Shown: piece after piece, positions 25,478-33,607 of the stretch
Layout of the letters: every line of letters starts with the position of its first letter
How positions within the stretch are numbered: position 1 is the first letter of the stretch
Assembly: GCF_011043735.1 (NCBI RefSeq)
Contig: NZ_JAAKGV010000014.1
Coordinates: forward strand, 62,001-126,000
Source of the DNA: Methylobacterium sp. DB0501
Lineage (GTDB): Bacteria; Pseudomonadota; Alphaproteobacteria; Rhizobiales; Beijerinckiaceae
DNA length: 64,000 nucleotides
Direction: 5' to 3'
Program-made: the position numbers and the translations under genes
Notes under the pieces: generated by a model
Seen by the model: only the letters and a program-made list of their open reading frames with translations
What the model was told of the DNA's origin: nothing
Database searches by the model: none

Positions 25478-27097
25478 TCAGCGCGGGCCTGCCCCCTGCC
25501 ACCCCCGCATGCGCGTGTAGGTCCCCGCCCGCGGATCGAAGGCCGGGTGGTACCAGGGATCGGCCGCGAGCCGCGCCCCCCAGCGCGCCCGCAAGCGCGC
25601 CACCTCGCCCTCGTGACGCCCCCGCGCCTCCAGATTCCAGCGCCGGCTCGCCGCCTCGTGGTGGTGCAGCACCGCCCCCGGCACCATCAGGGTCCGGTAG
25701 CCCGCCGCCTCCAGCCGCAGGCAGAGGTCGACGTCGTTGAAATCGACCGCGAAGGCCGTCTCGTCGAAGCCGCCGACCGCCCGGAATTTCTCGGCCTCCA
25801 CGGCGAGGCAGGCCGCCGTGACCGCCGAGACCCGGTGCGTCGCCCGCAAGGACGCGAGATAGCCCGGCGCCCCGCCGGGGAAGTGACGATGGGCATGGGT
25901 GACGAGACCGCCGGTGCCGAGCACGATGCCGCCGTGCTGGACCCGCCCGCGCCCATCGAGGAGCTTGGCCCCGACCGCGCCGACCTCCGGCCGCAGGGCC
26001 TCCTCGGCCATCCGGCGCAGCCAGTCCGGCCGGAACGCCGCCACGTCGTTGTTGATGAAGACCAGGAGCGCTCCGCGGGCCTCGGCCGCGGCCCGGTTGT
26101 TCATCGCCGCGAAGTTGAACGGGCCGGGACAGGGCAGGATCCGGATGCCCTCGCCCGTCAGGCGCTGAAAATAGGCCAGCGTGTGCGGGTGGCGGCTGTC
26201 GTTGTCGCAGACGATGATCTCGAGGGACGGCCAGTCGGTGTGGGCGCGGATGCTCTCGATGCAGGCCCGCAGCAGCTCGACCCGATCGCGGGTCGGGACG
26301 ATCAGGGTGGCGAGCGGGGCGGTGGGGATGTCGCGGCGCAGGGAGAGCAGGCCGCCCCGCTCCTCGACCCGGCCCGCACCGGCAAGGTGGCGCTCGGCGA
26401 GGAGCCGCCGCGAGCGGGCCCAGCCCTCGGGCGGCGCGGCCGCGAAGGGCGACCATGTCGAGAGCGGGCGCGGCAGGTGGCGCATGGCGGCACCGTCGGC
26501 ATCGAGCCGCAGGAGCAGGTCGGGGATCTCGGCGCCGGGCAGGGTCGGATCGAGCCCGAGCCGGTCGAGCACCGATCGTCGGACCGCGACCACCGGTCCG
26601 ATGTAATCGGCGGCGAGCAGGTAATCGGGATCGAAGGCCGGGCGCAGGACCGGCAGCAGCGGCCTCCCCCCGGGCCCGAGCACGACGGCGTCACCGTAGA
26701 GGGCGTCGAGGCCGGGATCGGCCGCGAAGGCCTCGGCGATGGCCGTGGCCGCCCCCGGCAGCAGCCGGTGGCCGGGCGCGGTCAGCACCACCAGCGTCGC
26801 CGATCGGGCGCCCCCCTCGCGGATCTCGGCCGGGGTGGCGACGCCCAGGCCCGCCACGGTCTCGGGAGCCCCTGCCGGGAGCGGCGGCACCGCGAGGGCG
26901 TGGCGAGCGCCCCACAGGATCGCGGCGCAGTCGCGAGCCCGCACCCGCTTGCCGGCGAGCGCCGCGCGGAGGACGCCCCAGGCCTCGCCCGGTCGCTGGG
27001 CCGCGAGGAGCAGGCGGACGAGCCAGCGCCGGACGGGTCCGGGCCGGTCGTCGGCGAAGCGCAGGACGTCGAAGGCCGGGTGAGGCGGCAGCCTCAT
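25478..27097 (-). CDS. Family 2 glycosyltransferase (large, with extra N-terminal domain)
   Basis: A 539-residue protein. The GT2 (GT-A fold) domain occupies roughly residues 265-500: LATLIVPTRDRVELLRACI, IIVCDNDSRHPHTLAYF, LLVFINNDVAAFRPDWL as the metal/nucleotide aspartate region, and GGFDETAFAVDFNDVDLCLRL as the acceptor-side acidic motif. Residues 1-260 resemble a degenerate second GT-A unit (VVLTAPGHRLLPGAA, GLDALYGDAVVLGPGG). No membrane helix is seen, so the enzyme should act in the cytoplasm, probably on a surface glycan such as a rhamnan, O-antigen or exopolysaccharide. Its ATG overlaps the stop of the upstream glycosyltransferase (ATGA), which implies coupled translation. Confidence 0.9.
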   Translation of the reverse strand: MRLPPHPAFDVLRFADDRPGPVRRWLVRLLLAAQRPGEAWGVLRAALAGKRVRARDCAAILWGARHALAVPPLPAGAPETVAGLGVATPAEIREGGARSATLVVLTAPGHRLLPGAATAIAEAFAADPGLDALYGDAVVLGPGGRPLLPVLRPAFDPDYLLAADYIGPVVAVRRSVLDRLGLDPTLPGAEIPDLLLRLDADGAAMRHLPRPLSTWSPFAAAPPEGWARSRRLLAERHLAGAGRVEERGGLLSLRRDIPTAPLATLIVPTRDRVELLRACIESIRAHTDWPSLEIIVCDNDSRHPHTLAYFQRLTGEGIRILPCPGPFNFAAMNNRAAAEARGALLVFINNDVAAFRPDWLRRMAEEALRPEVGAVGAKLLDGRGRVQHGGIVLGTGGLVTHAHRHFPGGAPGYLASLRATHRVSAVTAACLAVEAEKFRAVGGFDETAFAVDFNDVDLCLRLEAAGYRTLMVPGAVLHHHEAASRRWNLEARGRHEGEVARLRARWGARLAADPWYHPAFDPRAGTYTRMRGWQGAGPR

Positions 27098-29079
27098 TCC
27101 AGCTCCTCCCCGAACGTCGTGACCGAGAAGGCCGGGTGGTAATACGGGTCGTCCCGGATCGTCCCCCGCCAGCGGGCGGCGAAGCGGTCGCCCTCGGCCT
27201 CGAACCGCGCCCGCGCCGCGCCGACGCTCGGGCCGCGGCTGACCGATTCGTGGTGGGCGAGCACGGCACGCGGGGTCCAGATCGCGTGCCAGCCCCGGGC
27301 GCCGAGGCGCAGACAGAAATCGATGTCGTTGAAATCGATCGGGAAGGCCTCCGAATCGAGGCCACCGACCGCGTCGAATTTCTCGCGCGTGACCGCCAGG
27401 CAGGCGGCGGTGACGCCGGCGACCTCGTGCGCCACCGTGAGGCGGCCGAGATGGCCCGGCGTGTCGGCCGGGCGGTTGCGCAGGATGTGACCGGCCCGGC
27501 CGCCGAGCCCGACCACGACGCCGGCATGCTGGATCCGGCCGTTGCCGAACAGGAGCTTGGCCCCGACGGCGCCGACCTCCGGCCGCAGGGCCTGGCGCAC
27601 CATGGCGGTCAGCCAGTCGGGATGCAGCACCTCGACGTCGTTGTTGAGGAGCACCAGGACCGCACCGCGGCTCGCCGCGACGCCGTCATTGACGAGGCGC
27701 GAGAAGTTGAACGGGCCGGGCCGGTCGAGGCGGCGCACCCGCTTGTCCGACTCCCACTCGGCATGGAGCGCGGCGACGCCGGGATCGGTCGAGCCGTTAT
27801 CGACGATGACGAGTTCGAGGAATGGATAGGCGGTGTCCTGGAGCACGCCCCGCACCGCCACCCGCAGCAGTTCCGGCCGGTCGCGGGTCGGGATGACGAT
27901 CGAGACCAGCGGCGGCGGCTCGGGCAGCGGCCAGTCGAGGTCGAGGACGTCGCCCGTCCGCACCAGGGCGGCCGGCGCGCCGGCCCGCTCCAGGGCGGCG
28001 GCGAGGTCGGCTTCGTGTCCGTCGGGATCCGGCGCCTCGGGCGCCGCGCGGCAGAGGATGCGGGGAATGCGGCGGATGCGGGCGGGGCCGGCCAGGGTCG
28101 CGGCGAGGAGGAGCGCGCGGGCGCCCTGCCCCGGCGCCCACCCGGTCCGGGCGACGAGCGCGGCGGAGACCAGGAGCGGGCGTCCGGGATAGAGCGTCGT
28201 CAGGGCGAGATCCGGGCTCCAGCCCGGCTTGAGGCTGGGCCGCAGCCCGTCCCGCGTGTCGGCCTCGCTGTCGGCATAGGCGAGGTCGGCGGGCGCCGAG
28301 CCCGCGAAGGCGGCGGCGAGGTGGGTCAGGGCATCGGGCGCCAGCACGTCGCCGGGGCGCAGGTGGCCCATCGCGACCCCGTCCGGCAGGGTGTCGGCGG
28401 CGATCCGCGGGTCGGGGAGAAGACCGGCCGGGGCCGGGCCGCGCCACGTCAGTGAGAGGCGCCAGTCGCGGTGGCCCTGCGCCAGCAAGGCGGCCACGGT
28501 GCGGCGCACGGCCTCCGCCTCGTCCGCCGCCGCCTCCAGGATCAGGCCGAGGCGCGGCAGCGGCCCGGCCGGCACCCGGTCGAGGGCGGGCTCGAACGGC
28601 CGGGCGCGCTCCGCCTTCCAGGTGGAATACTCCGCGAGGGGCCGCACGCCGGCGGCGATGCGCAGCGTGTTGCGCAGGCGGCGCGCGTCGCGGCGCAGCC
28701 ACTGATAGAGCGCGACCGGCAGCTTGTCCGGCCGGCGGCGGGCTCCGATCGCCAGCACCGCCCCGCGGGAGAGGAGCCGCGCCGCCTCGATCCGGAACCC
28801 CTCCGCCGGGGCGGCGAGCAGGATGCGTGCCGTGCCCGGCGGCACCGGCCCGAGCCAGGCGGCGCGCCCGAGCACCGGCCCGGGCAGGAGCGCGTCCTCG
28901 TGGGTGCCGTCGCTGCGGGCGAAGCGCAGAAGCGGCCGCACCGGATCGGCGAAACGGTCGAGGGCGTAGTCCAGGGCGAGCCAGCGCCCGGCGACCGGCC
29001 GGCCGGGGATCAGCTCGCGGGTGAAGTCCGGATCGTCCGTGCGGGGTGCGATGCGGCAGGCGCCGGGCGCCGGGCTCAC
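27094..29079 (-). CDS. Family 2 glycosyltransferase (661 residues), coupled to the next one
   Basis: A second large GT2 enzyme. Residues about 375-640 contain the catalytic domain (LVSIVIPTRDRPELLRVAV, LELVIVDNGSTDPGVAAL, AVLVLLNNDVEVLHPDW, GGLDSEAFPIDFNDIDFCLRL). Residues 150-360 look like another GT-A-like unit with weaker motifs (LAYADSEADTRDG), and the first 120 residues are unassigned. The GTG start at 29079 overlaps the stop of the exported-protein gene (GTGA), and its own stop overlaps the next ATG, so three genes are chained by 4-base overlaps. The arrangement points to one glycan-assembly unit, but the sugar and acceptor are unknown. Confidence 0.9.
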   Translation of the reverse strand: MSPAPGACRIAPRTDDPDFTRELIPGRPVAGRWLALDYALDRFADPVRPLLRFARSDGTHEDALLPGPVLGRAAWLGPVPPGTARILLAAPAEGFRIEAARLLSRGAVLAIGARRRPDKLPVALYQWLRRDARRLRNTLRIAAGVRPLAEYSTWKAERARPFEPALDRVPAGPLPRLGLILEAAADEAEAVRRTVAALLAQGHRDWRLSLTWRGPAPAGLLPDPRIAADTLPDGVAMGHLRPGDVLAPDALTHLAAAFAGSAPADLAYADSEADTRDGLRPSLKPGWSPDLALTTLYPGRPLLVSAALVARTGWAPGQGARALLLAATLAGPARIRRIPRILCRAAPEAPDPDGHEADLAAALERAGAPAALVRTGDVLDLDWPLPEPPPLVSIVIPTRDRPELLRVAVRGVLQDTAYPFLELVIVDNGSTDPGVAALHAEWESDKRVRRLDRPGPFNFSRLVNDGVAASRGAVLVLLNNDVEVLHPDWLTAMVRQALRPEVGAVGAKLLFGNGRIQHAGVVVGLGGRAGHILRNRPADTPGHLGRLTVAHEVAGVTAACLAVTREKFDAVGGLDSEAFPIDFNDIDFCLRLGARGWHAIWTPRAVLAHHESVSRGPSVGAARARFEAEGDRFAARWRGTIRDDPYYHPAFSVTTFGEELE

Positions 29080-29672
29080 CCGTCGGCCGGAGCGGCGGCA
29101 GGCTTGCGCCGCGGTGCCCGCGCGGGCTTCGACGGGCTGCCGAGGCCGACCTCGATCTCGAAGTCCTTGGCCTGGGCGGCGGGCACGACGAAACCCTCCT
29201 CCACCACCGTGAAGCTGCCGCTGGCCTGGCCGGCGGGAATCGCCGCGACGGCCTGGCGGCTGCGCCGGCCGATGACCTGGCTGCCGCTCTTCAGCGTCAC
29301 GGTGACGGGGGCGGTGAACCGGCCGGGGGCGCCGCCGGGCCCGAGCAGGACCATGCCCTGCACGCCGACCGTCACCAGCGTGCTGCCACCCTCGGCCGGA
29401 CGGCATGAGCGGCTGAGCTGGCCGAGGCGGATCTGCGTGCGCACGGTGCCGCCGGCCATGGTCTGCAGCGAGGAGCCGCCCTCGGCGACGTCGATGGTCG
29501 GGCAGTAGACGTCGTCGAGGCTCGGCGGCGCCTCGGGCGGCTTGGTGGTGCCGCCATACTTGAAGATGTTGACGAGGGGATTGCCCTCGTCCTGCGGCGC
29601 CGCGCTCTGGGCCAGCGCGGGGCCGGCGAGCATCGCCGCCGCGGCGAGGCTGAGGAGACAACGAGCCGTCAC
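29076..29672 (-). CDS. Exported protein of unknown function in the glycosyltransferase operon
   Basis: I do not recognise the family. The 198-residue product has a signal peptide (VTARCLLSLAAAAMLAGPALAQ), a probable beta-rich domain from YCPTIDVAEGG to VVEEGFVVPA with two cysteines (YCPT, SRSCRP) that could form a disulfide, and a basic Ala/Pro/Lys/Arg tail. It is probably periplasmic. The start is a GTG with AGAGG close upstream; that ribosome binding site and GTG are duplicated in frame 15 bases earlier, so a form with five extra residues is possible. It lies 35 bases after the IalB gene and overlaps the next gene by 4 bases. Confidence 0.72.
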   Translation of the reverse strand: MTARCLLSLAAAAMLAGPALAQSAAPQDEGNPLVNIFKYGGTTKPPEAPPSLDDVYCPTIDVAEGGSSLQTMAGGTVRTQIRLGQLSRSCRPAEGGSTLVTVGVQGMVLLGPGGAPGRFTAPVTVTLKSGSQVIGRRSRQAVAAIPAGQASGSFTVVEEGFVVPAAQAKDFEIEVGLGSPSKPARAPRRKPAAAPADG

Positions 29673-29707
29673 GATCCTCTCCCGCACGATCCTCTCCCGG
29701 TCTCCGA

Positions 29708-30241
29708 TCACTTCAGGCTGTCGAAGCCGTCCTTGAAGCCCTTGAGGGAGAGCGGGATGCCCACTCCTTCCTCGGGCGTCTGGAAGACGATGAAGGTGGC
29801 CTGCTGGCCGGACTTGAGCTGGTTGATGAGCTTGTCGTCCATCACCACCTCGGCGACGCAACCGGTGGAGAGGCAGCGCACGAACGAGGTGCGGCCGATC
29901 TCCGCCTGGTCGACCTTGAGGCCGAGGCCGGAGGGCAGGAGCACGCCGAGGGGCGCCACCACGCGCAGCAGGGTGCCGCGATTGTCGGCGGTCTTCAGCA
30001 CGATGACCACCAGCGACAGATTCGGCCGGTCCTCGGCGGCGACGTACTGCACCAGGGCGCATTGCTCGGTCTTGGCGCCGGCCGGCGTCTCGCAGCGCAA
30101 CTGCCAGTCGTCGAAGGTCTGCTTCACCGCGCCCTGCGCCAGGGCGCCGGAGGCCGGCAGGCCGAGAGCGAGCGCGAGCCCGAGGCTGGCGGCCCGCACC
30201 CGGCGTCCGATCCGTTGCAAGCTGTCTTCCACGCCGCTCAC
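29708..30241 (-). CDS. Invasion-associated locus B (IalB) family exported protein
   Basis: A 177-residue protein with an N-terminal basic segment, a signal peptide (AASLGLALALGLPASGALAQ) and an IalB domain: FDDWQLRCETPAGAKTEQCALVQ, RVVAPLGVLLPSGLGLKVD, FVRCLSTGCVAEVVMDDKL, ATFIVFQTPEEGVGIPLSLKGF. The four cysteines probably form two disulfides. IalB is a periplasmic or surface protein of Bartonella, but relatives occur in many free-living alphaproteobacteria with no known molecular role. The start could be GTG 30241 or GTG 30232. It is the first gene of the four-gene leftward cluster ending at 25478. Confidence 0.88.
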   Translation of the reverse strand: MSGVEDSLQRIGRRVRAASLGLALALGLPASGALAQGAVKQTFDDWQLRCETPAGAKTEQCALVQYVAAEDRPNLSLVVIVLKTADNRGTLLRVVAPLGVLLPSGLGLKVDQAEIGRTSFVRCLSTGCVAEVVMDDKLINQLKSGQQATFIVFQTPEEGVGIPLSLKGFKDGFDSLK

Positions 30242-30328
30242 CGCTCCGCTGCCCCGGCCGAATGCCGGTCCGGGGCGTTCCGACCACGGGTCCGGGATGC
30301 TGTCAAGCCGACGACCCCGCCCGGATCC

Positions 30329-30402
30329 TCCCGCGCACGGGAACCCGTGCGGGGATGCAGGCTTAGCTGTAGGGCCGCAACGGCTGCCGCAGCGGGCCGT
30401 TG
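30329..30402. repeat. Two hairpins in the divergent ialB-type leader
   Basis: GCACGGG pairs with CCCGTGC across two bases (30335-30350), extended by CCCG/CGGG with a bulge. CAACGGC at 30378-30384 pairs with GCCGTTG at 30396-30402. The first is strong enough to be a terminator or attenuator; both lie between divergent promoters, so they may instead be operators. Confidence 0.4.
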
Positions 30403-30473
30403 TTAGTGGTTTCACATGGTTTCCGGTTCATACCGGTCCGATCCGCCCTCCCTCCCGCGAGAGCCGACCCCCG

Positions 30474-30854
30474 ATGAGACGCGCCGTCCCCTCCCTCGCC
30501 CTCCTGGCATTGTCCGCCGGTTTCCTGGCCGCCGGCCCTGCCCTCGCCGAGCCGCTGCCGATCGACGAGACGACCTATGTCGAGCGCTCGCTCAACCGTG
30601 ACGCGACGCTGACCGTCGAGCACCCGCCGGTGCCGCGCAACCCGCGCGGGCGCCGGGCGTCGCGCTCCGCCGAGATCGCCGGCTTCTGCCGCGACGGCGG
30701 TGTGATCCGGCGCCGGGGCGAGAACGGCGAGATCATCCTGCGCCAGCGCGAGAATTGCGACAGCATCGCCCCCCGCACCCTGTATCCGGGCCACGTCGAT
30801 CCGCGTCCGGCCTGGCCGGCGGAGCGCGTCGTGGTGGTGCGTACGAGGGGGTGA
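30474..30854 (+). CDS. Small exported protein of unknown function
   Basis: A 126-residue product with a good signal peptide (MRRAVPSLALLALSAGFLAAGPALA) and a basic mature region. Two cysteines (GFCRDGG, RENCDS) could pair. No family is recognised. The ATG at 30474 was chosen because the signal peptide starts there. The ribosome binding site is weak. It diverges from the IalB-family gene. Confidence 0.65.
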   Translation: MRRAVPSLALLALSAGFLAAGPALAEPLPIDETTYVERSLNRDATLTVEHPPVPRNPRGRRASRSAEIAGFCRDGGVIRRRGENGEIILRQRENCDSIAPRTLYPGHVDPRPAWPAERVVVVRTRG

Positions 30855-31070
30855 GGCTGGCCGTGAGCGCGACGGGTCAGGATCGGGGCGCAACGTCGCC
30901 GTCCCGTCCCACCCTCGACCTCATCCCGAGACGCCGGTCGATTCACCGATCGACCGGCGTCGAAGCAGGGCTCCAGGAGGCGCTGAGGCTTCTCGAATCC
31001 TCCGTCGAGGCTCCCCTCGGTCGCATCTGGGGGTCGCGGCTGGGAGACGGTGCGCTCCCCTCGAGCAGGC

Positions 31071-31814
31071 TCAGCCGTAGCGGTGCAACTCCGTCCCGTG
31101 CCGCTTCAGCCAGGCCTCGGGCTCGTCGTAAGCCGGATAGAGCCTGGCGACGACGCGCCAGAACCGGTCCGAGTGGTTCATCTCGGCGAGATGCGCCACC
31201 TCGTGCGCGGCGAGATAATCGAGCACCGACGGCGGCGCCATGATCAGGCGCCACGAGAAGTTGAGCTGGCCCGCAGCCGAGCACGAACCCCAGCGGCTGC
31301 GGGTGTCGCGGATGGTCAGGCGCTTCGGCGTGCGACCGATCGCGGCGGCATGGCGGGCTACGGCGGCCGATAGGTCGCGGCGCGCCTCGGCCTCGAGGAA
31401 ATCGCGCACCCGGCGACCGACATGGGGCAGCCCGCAGGACACCGCGATCACCGGCATGCCGTCGGGCGCGGTGGTGGCGACCGTGCTGCCCGAGGCCGTC
31501 GACCAGTGCAGGATGCGGTGCGGGACGCCACGCAGTGGCACGACCGCACCCGGCACGAAGGCGATGCGCTCGGGCAGCTTCGCCACGCGGGCGGCGATCC
31601 ACTCGCCGTGCGAATCGGCGAAGCGTTGCGCGGCGCCGAGGTCGGTGCGCTCCGGCAGGGTCAGGACGATCTCGCCGGTGGCGCTCGACACCCGCAGGGT
31701 GATGCGCCGGGCCGCGGCACGGCGACGGACGGCGACCGGGTAGCAGGTGCCGGCATGGATGACGGTGACGTGGGTGGGTTCGGGCGCCGACCGGCGCAGG
31801 AGCGCGACTCGCAT
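31071..31814 (-). CDS. YgjP-like (SprT/M48-type) metallopeptidase domain protein
   Basis: A 247-residue cytoplasmic protein of the YgjP/DUF45 family. The zincin core is AAHEVAHLAEMNHSDRFW with His204, Glu205, His208 and a third ligand His214. Upstream is the family signature RDTRSRWGSCSAAGQLNFSWRLI. Members are often linked to restriction or repair genes, but the physiological substrate is unknown, and none of those partners is adjacent here. The ATG at 31814 follows AAAGGTGGA; upstream in-frame codons would add 36 residues of poor quality. Confidence 0.9.
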   Translation of the reverse strand: MRVALLRRSAPEPTHVTVIHAGTCYPVAVRRRAAARRITLRVSSATGEIVLTLPERTDLGAAQRFADSHGEWIAARVAKLPERIAFVPGAVVPLRGVPHRILHWSTASGSTVATTAPDGMPVIAVSCGLPHVGRRVRDFLEAEARRDLSAAVARHAAAIGRTPKRLTIRDTRSRWGSCSAAGQLNFSWRLIMAPPSVLDYLAAHEVAHLAEMNHSDRFWRVVARLYPAYDEPEAWLKRHGTELHRYG

Positions 31815-31969
31815 TCCACCTTTGTACCTGGGAGACCCCTCGCCTGTCAGCGCCCCGGTTCGCCGCGCGAGGCCGAGCAGGCGCCCAATCCAGATGCGGA
31901 GAACGAGGACCGGCGACATCACTGCTCAAGGAGTGCCGGCGCCGCCGGAGCCGCGCCGGGCGGGGAGGG

Positions 31970-33241
31970 TCAGGACGCCTCGCGCAGGTCGGCGACCGCC
32001 TGCGTCCCCTGCATCTCGTGCATGAAGGCGGAGATGCGCGGCGCGATATGGGCGCGGAAGCGCGAGCCGTTGAAGACGCCGTAATGGCCGACGCCCTTCT
32101 GCAGGTGGTAGAGCTTGCGCTCCGCCGGCAGGTTGGTCGTCAGGTCGAGGGAGGCGAGGGTCTGGCCGACGCCGGAGATGTCGTCGTTCTCACCTTCCAC
32201 CGCCATGATGGCGCAGTGGCGGATCGCCGCCGGGTCGACGAGCTGGCCGCGATGCCGCATCTCGCCCTTCGGCAGGGCGTGCTCGACGAAGACGGTGTTG
32301 ACGGTCTGGAGGTAGAACTCCGCCGTCAGATCCATGACCGACAGGTACTCGTCGTAGAACTCGCGGTGCTTCTCGGCCGAGTCGCCGTCGTTGCGCACCA
32401 GATGCTTGAACATGTCCCAATGTGCCGTCAGGTGACGGTCGAGGTTCATGCCCATGAAGCCGGAGAGCTGGAAGAAGCCGGGATAGACCTCGCGCCAGGT
32501 GCCGGGATAGCCCGGGGGCACCACGGTGATGCAGTTGCGCTTGAACCAGTCCGAGCCGCGCTCGGCGGCGAGGCAGTTCACCGCGGTCGGCGAGCGGCGG
32601 GTGTCGATCGGGCCGCCCATCAGGGTCATCGAGGTCGGCACGCCGGCCATGCCCTCCGCCTCCATCCGGGCGACGGCGGCGAAGACCGGCACCGAGGGCT
32701 GGCAGACGGCGATGACGTGCAGGTCCGGGCCGAAGGCCTGGAACATCTCGATCAGGTAGTCGATGTAGTCGTCGAGGTCGAAGCGGCCGGCCTCGAGCGG
32801 GACCATGCGGGCGTCGATCCAGTCGGTGATCATCACGTCGTGGGCCGGCAGCATGGCCTCGACGGTGCCGCGCAGCAGCGTCGCATAGTGGCCCGACATC
32901 GGCGCGACCACCAGCACCTTCGGCTGGGCCTGGGCCGTCGGGCGCTTGAGGGCGCGCTCGAACTGGATGACCTGGCAGAACGGCTTCGACCACACCACCC
33001 GTTCGGTGACCGCAGTGGTCACCCCCTCGACCACGGTCGTGGGCAGGTTGAAGGCCGGCTTGCCGTAGCGCCGCGTGGTGCGCTCGAACATCTCGCACGC
33101 CGCCGTCACGGTCCGGCCGTAGGGCGTGTAGGTCATCGGGTTGACGGGATTCTTGAACACGAGCTGCGTGGCGTCGGCGGCCGCTCGGGCAGGCGTCAAC
33201 ATCCAGTGCGCGGCTTCATACCAGAAATACGAGAGATCCAT
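31970..33241 (-). CDS. phaZ: Intracellular polyhydroxyalkanoate depolymerase
   Basis: A 423-residue PhaZ1-type enzyme that mobilises stored polyhydroxybutyrate granules in the cytoplasm. There is no signal peptide, which fits the intracellular class. The lipase-box equivalent is VIAVCQPSVPVF, where Cys180 replaces the usual serine as nucleophile, as in the characterised PhaZ1 type. The catalytic histidine should be in KGVGHYGVFNGSRFR near the C-terminus. No phaC or phasin gene is nearby. ATG 33241 starts the conserved MDLSYFWYEAAHWML. Confidence 0.94.
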   Translation of the reverse strand: MDLSYFWYEAAHWMLTPARAAADATQLVFKNPVNPMTYTPYGRTVTAACEMFERTTRRYGKPAFNLPTTVVEGVTTAVTERVVWSKPFCQVIQFERALKRPTAQAQPKVLVVAPMSGHYATLLRGTVEAMLPAHDVMITDWIDARMVPLEAGRFDLDDYIDYLIEMFQAFGPDLHVIAVCQPSVPVFAAVARMEAEGMAGVPTSMTLMGGPIDTRRSPTAVNCLAAERGSDWFKRNCITVVPPGYPGTWREVYPGFFQLSGFMGMNLDRHLTAHWDMFKHLVRNDGDSAEKHREFYDEYLSVMDLTAEFYLQTVNTVFVEHALPKGEMRHRGQLVDPAAIRHCAIMAVEGENDDISGVGQTLASLDLTTNLPAERKLYHLQKGVGHYGVFNGSRFRAHIAPRISAFMHEMQGTQAVADLREAS

Positions 33242-33607
33242 GACGCCACCGTCCACGATTGACCCAGCGACGTGCGCACCCATCGCCAGGAGACGCCCGA
33301 CCCAACAGGGAGTCGGACAATAGAGTATCGGTATTCAAGGGCAACATCTGCGGAAAACCAAGCTGACAAATGGTGGAACTGTGCCCTTTTTACCTCAACC
33401 CTCGCGAGCATGCCGGAATTTCGGAAAGCCGGATCGGGAGACCGACCGAGAGGCCCTGGCACGACCCCGTGACAGGGCTTGTACGGACGAAGACAACGCC
33501 CCGATCCGGTGACGGTTGCAGAGCGGGGCCGCGCCGGCACCGGCCTTCCGGGGTTTTGCGCACCGGCCGCCCTGGGCAGCGGCCGGTCCCGCACTATCGT
33601 CTCGGCG
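33242..33607. other. Divergent phaZ / regB intergenic region
   Basis: No gene is seen. It contains a hairpin at 33453-33478 (GCCCTG.CACG/CGTG.CAGGGC with one mismatch), placed about 130 bases before regB. AT-richer bases around 33320-33400 are the likely promoter zone. The hairpin could act as a terminator insulating regB or as part of its leader. Confidence 0.45.
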
